Positions 1-5,501 of a stretch of DNA of 9,438 bases are shown here, in pieces. The first letter of the stretch is position 1, and each line of letters opens with the position of its first letter. The notes below the pieces were generated by a model that was not told the DNA's origin, ran no database searches, and saw nothing but the letters and a program-made list of their open reading frames with translations. Made by a program: the position numbers and the translations under genes. Origin of the DNA: Armatimonadota bacterium (lineage in GTDB: Bacteria; Sysuimicrobiota; Sysuimicrobiia; Sysuimicrobiales; JACQTN01); contig JACQTN010000100.1 in assembly GCA_016210785.1 (NCBI GenBank), positions 1 through 9,438 of the forward strand. The letters run 5' to 3'.

Positions 1-256
1 GGACCGGCTTCCCACGATGTGTCGGTATCGGCGCTGCGAGTTGAACTATGCAGGACTGGGCTCGCGCCGCTGAGTCCGAGCATCGGCGATGCTCCGGATT
101 CCCCGCTGTCGCGTGTGCGCCGCGCAGTCGGTAAGCGCGGTAGAACAGAACACCTCGCACCGAGTTGCACGTGCCGGTCCGGGGGAGAGAAAGGCTCTCC
201 CCCGGCCGGACACATGGTGAAGGATGGAATGGCGTAAAGCCATTCCATCCAACCTT
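1..256 (-). repeat. Dispersed structured intergenic repeat, copy 1 (possibly cut by the window edge)
   Basis: Read on the minus strand, the element starts with AAGGTTGG at 256, five bases after the citrate synthase stop. It then has a perfect hairpin (222-233 with 239-250), a second perfect 11-bp hairpin (179-189 with 195-205), one CCGGCACGTG unit (168-177) leading to a TACCGCGC block, a third hairpin (78-84 with 88-94), and a conserved end containing GCGCCGATACCGACACATC. The same modules recur in the same order at 5160-5474, and the first part recurs from 9239. No open reading frame is kept between copies, because length differences are not multiples of three. This copy may continue left of the window. 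It could be a non-autonomous mobile element or a structured RNA; its identity is unknown to me. Confidence 0.85.
222..250 (-). other. Leading hairpin of repeat copy 1
   Basis: A perfect 12-bp stem with a 5-nt loop lies just after the citrate synthase stop codon. Aligned with the other two copies, the common part is a 10-bp stem with a 9-nt loop, and the two differing stem pairs are compensated. No T-run follows on the minus strand, so it is not a textbook intrinsic terminator, although it may block or stabilise the 3' end of the transcript. Confidence 0.8.
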
Positions 257-261
257 CCTCG

Positions 262-1392
262 CTAGCGGTCCTTCAGGGGCACGTAGGGAAGATCCACGGG
301 GCCGGCGTAGTGGAGGAGCGGCCGGATGAGGTTGTTGTTGGCGTATTGCTCCAACACCTGGCAAATCCACCCCGCGATGCGGCTGATGGCGAAGATGGGG
401 ACGAAGAGATCCTCGGGGATGCCCAGCAGGTAGTACACCGCGCCGGAGTAGAAGTCGACGTTGACGTGGATCCCCTTCTGCCGCAGGGGTGCCATCGCCT
501 CTTCTACCCTGGTCAGGATGGTGTACCAGGCTGGCAGCCCGCGGTCCTCTCCCATCTTCCGCGCCAAGTCGCGCAGGTGCCGCGCCCGGGGGTCCTCTGT
601 CTTGTACACCCGGTGGCCGAACCCCATGACGTGTTTGCCTTCCGCCAGCAACCTCTTCACGTAAGGCTCCGCGTTCTCGGGGCTGCCAATGGCGTGCACC
701 AGCGCCATCACCCCCTCCGCGGCGCCACCGTGCAGTGGGCCCTTCAGCGTCGCCAGCCCCGCGGTCACCGCGGCGTGCAGGTCGGCCAGCGTGCTGGCGG
801 CCACCCGCGCGGCGAAGCTAGAGGCGTTGCTTCCGTGCTCGGCGTGGAGGATGAGGTCGAGGTCGACGGCCCGCGTGCTGGTCGCGTCCGGCTTCTGGCC
901 GTGGAGCATGTAGAGGAAGTTGGCGGCGTGGTTGAGCAGAGGGTCTGGCGCCACGGGCGCCTTGCCCTGGCGCAGCCGCGCGTGCGTGGCCACAATGGCC
1001 GGAAACTGGGCGGTGAGCCGGGCGCCCTTGCGGATGCTGGCCTCGAAGGAGTTGTCGCCGGCGTCGGGATCGAACGCCGCGAGCGCCGATACCGCCGTGC
1101 GCAGCACGTCCATGGGGTGGCCGTTTTTGATCAAGTCGATGACGGCCATCACGCCCGGGGGAATCGCCCGGTTGGTGCGCAGATCGACGTCGAACTGTCT
1201 GAGTTCCGCCATGGTCGGCAGCCGGCCGAACCACAGCAGGTAGGTGACCTCCTCGAAGGTCGATTCCCGGGCCAGGTCGTGGATGTTGTAGCCCTGGTAG
1301 AGCAGCGTGCCCGCCGTGCCGTCGATGAAGCTGGAGCGCGTGTTGTCCAGGTAGATGCCCCGCAGACCGGGGTGGAGTTCTACTTGGTCCAT
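262..1392 (-). CDS. gltA: Citrate synthase
   Basis: Condenses acetyl-CoA with oxaloacetate to citrate, the entry step of the citric acid cycle; cytoplasmic. The 376-aa length fits the short bacterial/CitZ-like form. Visible family motifs are AEHGSNAS (His186, the oxaloacetate-binding His), GPLHGGA (His221), GFGHRVYK with DPRA after it (His260), and VNVDFYSG (Asp313); His221, His260 and Asp313 match the catalytic triad. The ATG start is supported by AGGAGG at 1401-1406 with 8-nt spacing. A terminator upstream (1461-1497) suggests it is transcribed apart from pilB, from a promoter I could not pinpoint in 1393-1460. Repeat copy 1 begins 5 nt after its TAG stop. 2-Methylcitrate synthase is the main alternative, since the motifs do not separate the two; no prp-type genes are nearby. 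Confidence 0.95.
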   Translation of the reverse strand: MDQVELHPGLRGIYLDNTRSSFIDGTAGTLLYQGYNIHDLARESTFEEVTYLLWFGRLPTMAELRQFDVDLRTNRAIPPGVMAVIDLIKNGHPMDVLRTAVSALAAFDPDAGDNSFEASIRKGARLTAQFPAIVATHARLRQGKAPVAPDPLLNHAANFLYMLHGQKPDATSTRAVDLDLILHAEHGSNASSFAARVAASTLADLHAAVTAGLATLKGPLHGGAAEGVMALVHAIGSPENAEPYVKRLLAEGKHVMGFGHRVYKTEDPRARHLRDLARKMGEDRGLPAWYTILTRVEEAMAPLRQKGIHVNVDFYSGAVYYLLGIPEDLFVPIFAISRIAGWICQVLEQYANNNLIRPLLHYAGPVDLPYVPLKDR

Positions 1393-1460
1393 CTTGTCAG
1401 CCTCCTCTCGCCGCGCCGCGCGGCGCTCCCGCGGGTCGCCCGGACTCCGATCGCGCCCCG

Positions 1461-1497
1461 AAAGAAAAAACGGACCCGGCGTCCGCCACCCGCCGGG
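1461..1497 (-). terminator. Rho-independent terminator after pilB
   Basis: On the minus strand, CCCGGCG and CGCCGGG form a 7-bp GC stem (1491-1497 with 1475-1481, 9-nt loop), followed by TCCG and then TTTTTTCTTT. It sits about 55 nt past the pilB stop and before citrate synthase, so it should end the pilB transcript. Confidence 0.8.
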
Positions 1498-1552
1498 CCC
1501 CGGTTATGCCTCTTGCGCCACGGTCCCCTCCGTGGAGGTCAACGGTCTCCGC

Positions 1553-3289
1553 TCACTCCTCGATCCGCGTGACCCGGAGCACCTCTTCCACGGTGGTGAC
1601 GCCCATCGCCACCTTCGTCAGCCCGTCCTCGCGCATCGTGGTCATGCCTTCCTTGATGGCGACCTCCCCCACCGCGTTCGACGACGCCCGCCCGAAGACC
1701 AGCTTGCGGATCGACTCACTCACCGTGAGCACCTCGAAGAGGCCGGTCCGTCCCCGGTAACCGCTGTACTTGCAGCGCGGGCAGCCCTCGCGCACGTAGA
1801 TGTGGGCGGGCAGGTTGAAACCCTCGCCGAGCGCGGAGGTCAGCGCTTCTCTGATCTCCGCGTCCAGCGAGGTCGGCTTCTTGCAGTGGGGGCACAGCAC
1901 CCGGATCAGCCGCTGGGAGAGGGTACCCATCACCGAGGAGGCGACCAGGTAGGGCTCGATCCCCATGTCCAGCAGCCGCGTCAGTGCGCTGGCCGCGTCG
2001 TTGGTGTGGATGGTGGAGATGACCAGGTGGCCGGTCAGGGAGGCGTGGATGGAGATCTCCGCGGTCTCCGCGTCGCGGATCTCGCCCACCATGATGATGT
2101 CCGGGTCGTGGCGGACCACGGAGCGGAGGCTGTTGGCGAAGGTGAGGCCCGCCTTGGGGTTGATCTGCACATGCATGCAGCCCGGGAGCTGGTACTCCAC
2201 GGGGTCCTCGATGGTGATGATCTTCTTGTCCGCGGAGTTCACGGCGTTGAGCGAGCTGACCAGCGTGGTGGTCTTGCCGCTGCCGGTCGGGCCGCAGACC
2301 AGGATGATGCCGTACGGCTGGTGGATCATCTTCTCGTAGCGCTTGAGGGTGTCGCCCTGCAGCCCCAGGTCTTGCAGGGTGGGGATGGTCGACCCCTTGG
2401 ACAGGAGCCGCAGCGTCACCTGCTCGCCGTGGATGGTGGGCAGGGCCGCTGCGCGGAAGTCCACCCGTTGCCCGTCCACGGCCAGCTCGAAGGCGCCGTC
2501 CTGGGGGATGCGCCGCTCGGCGATGTTCATGCGCGCCATGACCTTGATGCGCGAGACCAGGGGGGCCTGGATGTTCTTGGGCACGGTCATCAGCGCGTGG
2601 AGGACGCCATCCACCCGCAGCCGGATCCGCACGTTCTCTTCTTCCGGCTCGATGTGGATGTCGCTGGCCCCTTCCTTGAGCGCCTGAGTGATGATCTGAT
2701 TGACCAGCCTGACCGCGGGAGCCTGCTCGCCTTCCTCGCCGCCCTCCACGTCGGGCATGGGCATCGTGGCCGTGGAGATGACCGCCTCTTCCTGTGCCCC
2801 GCGAGTCTGCGTCGACGGCGGTGCGCTCGGTGTGACCGGCGGCGGGGCGATCCCGCTGATGGCATATGCCCGGCCGATCGCGTTGAGGATCTGGGTCTCC
2901 GTCGCTGCGACCGGGTTCACGATGCAGCGGGTGGCGATCTCCACGTCGTTGATGGCGAAGACGTCCATGGGATCGGCCATGGCGATGGTGAGGGTGTTGC
3001 CTTCTCTCTTGAGAGGGATGACGGTGTGCTTGCGGGCCACCGACTCGGGGATCATCCGGGCGGCGCCCGGGTCGATGGGCTGGTTAGACAGGTCGACGAT
3101 GGGGATGCCGAGCTGGCGCGACAGAGCCTGGAGGATCTGGCTCTCGTTGACCAGGCCCATCCCGACGAGGACCTTGCCCAACCGTTCCTTGGTGCGCTTC
3201 TGCCGGTCCAAAGACTCGGTGAGCTGAGCCTCGGTGATGAGACCGGACTCCTGGAGAATGTCGCCGAGCCGCTTCTTGCCGTGCCGCAC
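1553..3289 (-). CDS. pilB: Type IV pilus/type II secretion assembly ATPase, PilB/GspE family
   Basis: Cytoplasmic hexameric ATPase expected to drive pilus extension or type II secretion. From the GTG start it has 578 aa, typical of PilB. Residues 7-30 and 36-59 are two tandem 24-residue MshEN motifs (RLGxxL..G..), known in this family to bind cyclic-di-GMP. A Pro/Thr-rich linker follows, then the N2 domain and the ATPase core: Walker A GPTGSGKT (333-340), Walker B region with GEIRD (402-406), His box HASLTGHLVISTIHTND, and a Cys4 zinc site (Cys466, 469, 503, 506). The GTG at 3287-3289 is chosen because GGAGGAGG lies 8 nt upstream (3298-3305). A longer TTG start at 3370 has no ribosome binding site and adds a low-complexity extension. 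No pilC, pilT or pilin gene is in the window. GspE of type II secretion is the alternative. Confidence 0.93.
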   Translation of the reverse strand: MRHGKKRLGDILQESGLITEAQLTESLDRQKRTKERLGKVLVGMGLVNESQILQALSRQLGIPIVDLSNQPIDPGAARMIPESVARKHTVIPLKREGNTLTIAMADPMDVFAINDVEIATRCIVNPVAATETQILNAIGRAYAISGIAPPPVTPSAPPSTQTRGAQEEAVISTATMPMPDVEGGEEGEQAPAVRLVNQIITQALKEGASDIHIEPEEENVRIRLRVDGVLHALMTVPKNIQAPLVSRIKVMARMNIAERRIPQDGAFELAVDGQRVDFRAAALPTIHGEQVTLRLLSKGSTIPTLQDLGLQGDTLKRYEKMIHQPYGIILVCGPTGSGKTTTLVSSLNAVNSADKKIITIEDPVEYQLPGCMHVQINPKAGLTFANSLRSVVRHDPDIIMVGEIRDAETAEISIHASLTGHLVISTIHTNDAASALTRLLDMGIEPYLVASSVMGTLSQRLIRVLCPHCKKPTSLDAEIREALTSALGEGFNLPAHIYVREGCPRCKYSGYRGRTGLFEVLTVSESIRKLVFGRASSNAVGEVAIKEGMTTMREDGLTKVAMGVTTVEEVLRVTRIEE

Positions 3290-3297
3290 CCTTCCGG

Positions 3298-3305
3298 CCT
3301 CCTCC
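3298..3305 (-). promoter_or_regulatory. Ribosome binding site deciding the pilB start
   Basis: GGAGGAGG on the minus strand lies 8 nt before GTG 3289. It selects this codon over the upstream in-frame TTG at 3370, which has no such site. Confidence 0.8.
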
Positions 3306-3373
3306 GCGGACGCCCCTGCTGGGTCAGCCCGGGCACCAGCCGGGCCCCGGCGGAGCGTTCGCCCTACCAAATC

Positions 3374-3403
3374 AGGCTACCACGCCGTCCGGGCCCGCGT
3401 CAA
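3374..3403 (-). promoter_or_regulatory. Candidate sigma70-type promoter for pilB
   Basis: On the minus strand, TTGACG (3398-3403) is followed after 18 nt by TAGCCT (3374-3379). The -35 is good and the -10 is weak. It lies between the micro-gene terminator and pilB and would start transcription near 3367, downstream of the TTG at 3370, which agrees with the GTG start. Just upstream, 3422-3437 is an inverted repeat (ACCCGG-CACG-CCGGGT) that could be an operator or chance. Confidence 0.4.
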
Positions 3404-3470
3404 ATTGGCGCACGCGACACAACCCGGCACGCCGGGTCCCCTGGCGGTCGGGCCCCCGGAGCGAGAGGCC

Positions 3471-3505
3471 AGAAAACGCGAACGGCGGGTGACGCCCCGC
3501 CGTTC
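3471..3505 (-). terminator. Hairpin terminator after the micro-gene
   Basis: A perfect 10-bp stem, GAACGGCGGG with CCCGCCGTTC (3496-3505 with 3480-3489), has a 6-nt loop. On the minus strand it is followed by GCGTTTTCT, a short T-run. It begins 21 nt past the stop of the 16-codon ORF. No T-run follows on the plus strand, so the direction is minus. Confidence 0.7.
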
Positions 3506-3526
3506 TCCAAACCCGCCAGGCGGCTG

Positions 3527-3577
3527 TTACTTCTTCTTGGCGCCGCCCTTCTTTCCACCCTTCTTGGCCTTGGCCAC
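3527..3577 (-). CDS. Putative 16-aa Lys/Gly/Ala microprotein
   Basis: The ORF reads MAKAKKGGKKGGAKKK (GTG start, TAA stop): 8 Lys, 4 Gly, 3 Ala, and no acidic or hydrophobic residue apart from Met. Evidence that it is real is contextual. GGAGGAGGTG (starting at 3594 on the minus strand) matches the anti-Shine-Dalgarno almost fully, with GGAGGAGG 9 nt from GTG, and a dedicated hairpin with T-run follows the stop. All eight Lys codons are AAG, so the run is not simply an A-tract. By composition it would bind nucleic acid, like a histone-H1 tail, but that is inference. It may be cotranscribed with the 78-aa gene 94 nt upstream. The alternative is a leader peptide or attenuator, although pilB seems to have its own promoter after the terminator. 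Confidence 0.55.
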   Translation of the reverse strand: MAKAKKGGKKGGAKKK

Positions 3578-3671
3578 CCCTGGACACCTCCTCCGTTTCT
3601 TGTTATCGCCCCTGTGTTCGACGTTTTCCTTCAAACTCCTTCTTCCGGAGGAGTCAGGAGCGGAAAATTTC

Positions 3672-3908
3672 TCAAACTACCTCGACCTCGTCCGCCCGGA
3701 AGAGCCGGGCGAACGCCCCGGTCCTGGTGGGATAGACGACCACCAGAACGCCGTCAGAGGGTTTGGTGTACTCCACCCGCCCCTCCTTGAGGCCGTCCTC
3801 GGTCTTCACCCGCACGGGCGTCCCGGGGGTCAGGGGGCGTCCCCGGGGATCGGTGAGCGCGGGCCGCGCCTGCGCCGCGTGCGTCGTCGATCCGTATCCA
3901 GTCTCCAA
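3672..3908 (-). CDS. Small hypothetical protein, possibly SH3/KOW-like
   Basis: A 78-aa protein of unknown function. The first 25 residues look disordered. Residues from about 28 ([11 protein letters not shown]) to the end read as alternating short beta strands and turns ([19 protein letters not shown], then [12 protein letters not shown]), the look of a small SH3- or KOW-like barrel; this is a fold guess only. There is no signal peptide, membrane segment or Cys pair. The TTG start is supported by AGGAGG at 3918-3923 with 9-nt spacing. The gene is divergent from the membrane protein/epimerase pair and shares the AT-rich region at about 3940-3975. The micro-gene lies 94 nt downstream. Confidence 0.7.
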
Positions 3909-3939
3909 CGGGCGTCTCCTCCTTCGCGCCGGACGCTCA

Positions 3940-3980
3940 AACCGGTATAATGGTCCTTACAATAATATAATGAAGGAGGT
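3940..3980. promoter_or_regulatory. AT-rich divergent promoter region with two TATAAT boxes
   Basis: This is a sharp AT-rich island in GC-rich DNA between two divergent genes. On the plus strand there are two exact TATAAT hexamers (3946-3951 and 3966-3971). The first would start transcription near 3958 and keep the Shine-Dalgarno AAGGAGGT (3973-3980) in the leader; the second would start past it. No good -35 is visible for either. On the minus strand TATATT and TATACC are possible -10 boxes for the 78-aa gene, also without a clear -35. Confidence 0.55.
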
Positions 3981-3994
3981 CTCGACGGAAGAGC

Positions 3995-4237
3995 ATGCCG
4001 GCCGCAATCCGCGCCTGGAGGTGGCTTCGGTTCCACGCCCGCGCCCTGGCGGGGCTGGCGGGCGGGATCATCGGCCCGGCGCTCATCATCGCCGTGGGTG
4101 GCCGGTTCGACCTGACGTGGCTGATCCTGCTGGGCTACATCCTGCTCAGCATCGGGCTGCTGGCGGTGCTGATCGTCGGCATGATCGCCTTCGTGGAAGC
4201 GCTGGTCCTGCGGCTGATGAAGGAGCAGAAGGATTGA
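3995..4237 (+). CDS. Small two-helix membrane protein
   Basis: An 80-aa protein of unknown function. A basic N-terminus (about residues 1-16, rich in Arg and Trp) leads into a Gly/Ala/Ile-rich membrane helix (about 17-35), a short loop with GRFD, and a long hydrophobic stretch (about 40-72) that could be one long or two short helices, ending in charged KEQKD. The ATG start has AAGGAGGT at 3973-3980 but 14 nt away, unusually far; no closer in-frame start exists. Its TGA stop overlaps the TTG start of the epimerase, so the two are translationally coupled. It may be a membrane partner of that pathway; this is inference from position only. Confidence 0.7.
   Translation: MPAAIRAWRWLRFHARALAGLAGGIIGPALIIAVGGRFDLTWLILLGYILLSIGLLAVLIVGMIAFVEALVLRLMKEQKD
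4220..4225 (+). promoter_or_regulatory. Ribosome binding site deciding the epimerase start
   Basis: AAGGAG lies 8 nt before the TTG at 4234-4236, inside the end of the membrane protein gene. It supports a start that puts the Rossmann motif at the extreme N-terminus, and rejects the much longer open frame that extends left to 3763. Confidence 0.75.
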
Positions 4238-5154
4238 AGATTCTCGTCACCGGCGGTGCGGGCTTCATCGGATCCCACGTCGTCGAGGCGTACCTGGCGA
4301 CCGGCCATGCCGTCGCCGTGGTAGATACCCTCGCCACCGGGCGGCGGGAGAACCTGCCGCCCGGCGTCCGCCTGCACCAGGTTGACCTGCGCGACGAGGC
4401 CCTGGACGGGGTCTTCGCGGAGGAGCGGCCGGAGGTGGTCAACCACCATGCCGCCCAGGCTTCGGTGGCCGTGTCCCTCCGGGATCCGCGGGGCGACGCG
4501 GCTGTCAACGTCATCGGCGGCCTGTGCCTGCTGGAGTTGTGCGTGCGGCACGGCGTCCGGCGGGTGATCTACGCGTCCACGGGCGGCGCCATCTACGGCG
4601 ACGCGGCCTCCCTGCCCACCGACGAGCGCCATCCCGCCGCGCCGTCCAGCCCGTATGGCGTGGCCAAGTACGCCCTGGAGCAGTATCTGCACGCGTTTCG
4701 CGTCATGCACGGGCTGCCTTCGGTGACGCTCCGGTACGCCAACGTCTACGGGCCGCGCCAGGACCCGCACGGCGAGGCAGGCGTCATCGCGCTGTTCATC
4801 CACGCCATGCTGCGCGGTGAGCAGCCCACCGTCTTCGGCGACGGGGCGCAGACGCGGGACTTCGTGGGCGTGGAGGACGTCGCCCGCGCCAACGTGCTGG
4901 CGCTGCAGTCTGATGCCGCGGGTGTCTTCAACATCGGCACCGGTGTCGAGACCTCTGTCAACGACCTGTTCGCACGCCTCGCCGCGCTCACAGGCTCCCC
5001 CGGCCGGCCGGCTCGAGCGCCGGCGCGGCCGGGGGAGGTTTACCGCAGCGTGCTCGACGTCCGGCTGGCGGCTGAGCGCCTGGGGTGGACGCCGCAGGTA
5101 TCCCTTCAGGAGGGGCTGCACCGCACCGTCGACTGGTTCCGGGCTCGCCTATAG
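4234..5154 (+). CDS. NAD-dependent sugar-nucleotide epimerase/dehydratase (extended SDR, GalE-like)
   Basis: Expected to epimerise or dehydrate a UDP- or dTDP-sugar, feeding polysaccharide or glycan synthesis; cytoplasmic. The 306-aa length is usual for short GalE-type enzymes. Seen in order: N-terminal Rossmann motif GGAGFIG (7-13); DLRD and HHAAQASV, as in epimerases; STGGAIYG; catalytic YGVAK (Tyr141, Lys145); RYANVYGPRQ; and GDGAQTRDFVGVEDVA, the substrate-side block. The last third matches the family pattern of DV..A...LGW.P...L..GL. The TTG start is chosen from the AAGGAG at 4220-4225 and because GGAGFIG must lie at the N-terminus. It overlaps the stop of the upstream membrane protein gene. 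Repeat copy 2 begins 5 nt after its TAG stop. UDP-glucose 4-epimerase is most likely, but the substrate cannot be fixed from sequence alone. Confidence 0.9.
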   Translation: MKILVTGGAGFIGSHVVEAYLATGHAVAVVDTLATGRRENLPPGVRLHQVDLRDEALDGVFAEERPEVVNHHAAQASVAVSLRDPRGDAAVNVIGGLCLLELCVRHGVRRVIYASTGGAIYGDAASLPTDERHPAAPSSPYGVAKYALEQYLHAFRVMHGLPSVTLRYANVYGPRQDPHGEAGVIALFIHAMLRGEQPTVFGDGAQTRDFVGVEDVARANVLALQSDAAGVFNIGTGVETSVNDLFARLAALTGSPGRPARAPARPGEVYRSVLDVRLAAERLGWTPQVSLQEGLHRTVDWFRARL

Positions 5155-5159
5155 TCGGC

Positions 5160-5474
5160 AAGGTTGGGTGGAGTGTCTTTTCGCCACTCCACCCTTCTCC
5201 AACGGTCCGACGCGGGGAGGGTCTTGCCCGGCACGTGTTACATTCTTCCGAGGGTGCGCCGTCCTACCGCGCGGCACGTGCAACTTTCGTGCGAGGTGCG
5301 CCGCTTCACCGCGCTCACCCACACACGGCGCACCGAACTCACGGCGCCCCACTACCCCACCCGCGACGGTGCGGGTACCGAAGTATCAGTGATGCTCGGG
5401 CTCGGCGGCGCGAGTCCGATTGTGCGCCGTTCAACTCGCGGCGCCGATACCGACACATCATGGGCAGCCGGCCC
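5160..5474 (+). repeat. Dispersed structured intergenic repeat, copy 2 (most complete)
   Basis: This fills most of the 347-bp gap between the convergent epimerase and FAD oxidoreductase genes. In order: AAGGTTGG, leading hairpin (5166-5175 with 5185-5194), two GGCACGTG units (5228-5272 and 5271-about 5347) each leading to a CCGCGC block, a local hairpin ACCCGC/GCGGGT (5359-5376) not seen in copy 1, the third hairpin (AGTATC/GATGCT, 5382-5396), and the shared end with GCGCCGATACCGACACATC. The right boundary is set by where copy 1 still aligns before the window starts, so it may be slightly longer. No T-run makes it a plain bidirectional terminator. Confidence 0.85.
5166..5194 (+). other. Leading hairpin of repeat copy 2
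   Basis: GGGTGGAGTG pairs perfectly with CACTCCACCC around the 9-nt loop tcttttcgc. Stem position 3 is G-C (A-T in copy 1, C-G in copy 3) and position 8 is G-C (A-T in copy 1), so both changes are compensated. Confidence 0.8.
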
Positions 5475-5501
5475 TGCGCATGACCTTTCCGAGACATGCT
5501 C

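Noticed and set aside
222..250. Ordinary rho-independent terminator
   Set aside because: None of the three leading hairpins is followed by a T-run, whereas the true terminators at 1461-1497 and 3471-3505 are. Loop conservation is also unexpected for a simple terminator.
46..252. Short ORFs within the three repeats (for example 46-252 minus, 5164-5724 plus, 9099-9428 minus)
   Set aside because: Reading frames are not kept between copies, indels are not multiples of three, and base changes follow stem pairing rather than codon position.
3372..3587. 71-codon minus-strand ORF overlapping the micro-gene in another frame
   Set aside because: Its start overlaps the Shine-Dalgarno of the 16-codon ORF, it runs through the hairpin terminator, and it has no upstream ribosome binding site or recognisable motif.
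1355..3790. 811-codon open frame on the plus strand across pilB
   Set aside because: It is antisense to a clear PilB ATPase with all motifs, has no ribosome binding site, and is compositionally odd. Long antisense frames are expected in GC-rich codon usage.
5228..5347. T-box riboswitch, from CGAGGTG and TACCGCG blocks in the repeat
   Set aside because: The T-box core needs a near-contiguous GGTGGTACCGCG. Here 7-8 or more bases intervene, the block is repeated in tandem, and two copies lie at gene 3' ends with no tRNA-synthetase or amino-acid gene downstream.
5160..5474. Integron attC site or insertion sequence with transposase
   Set aside because: No integrase or transposase, no clear terminal inverted repeats or target duplication, and no attC core pair could be recognised. 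A non-autonomous element remains possible.
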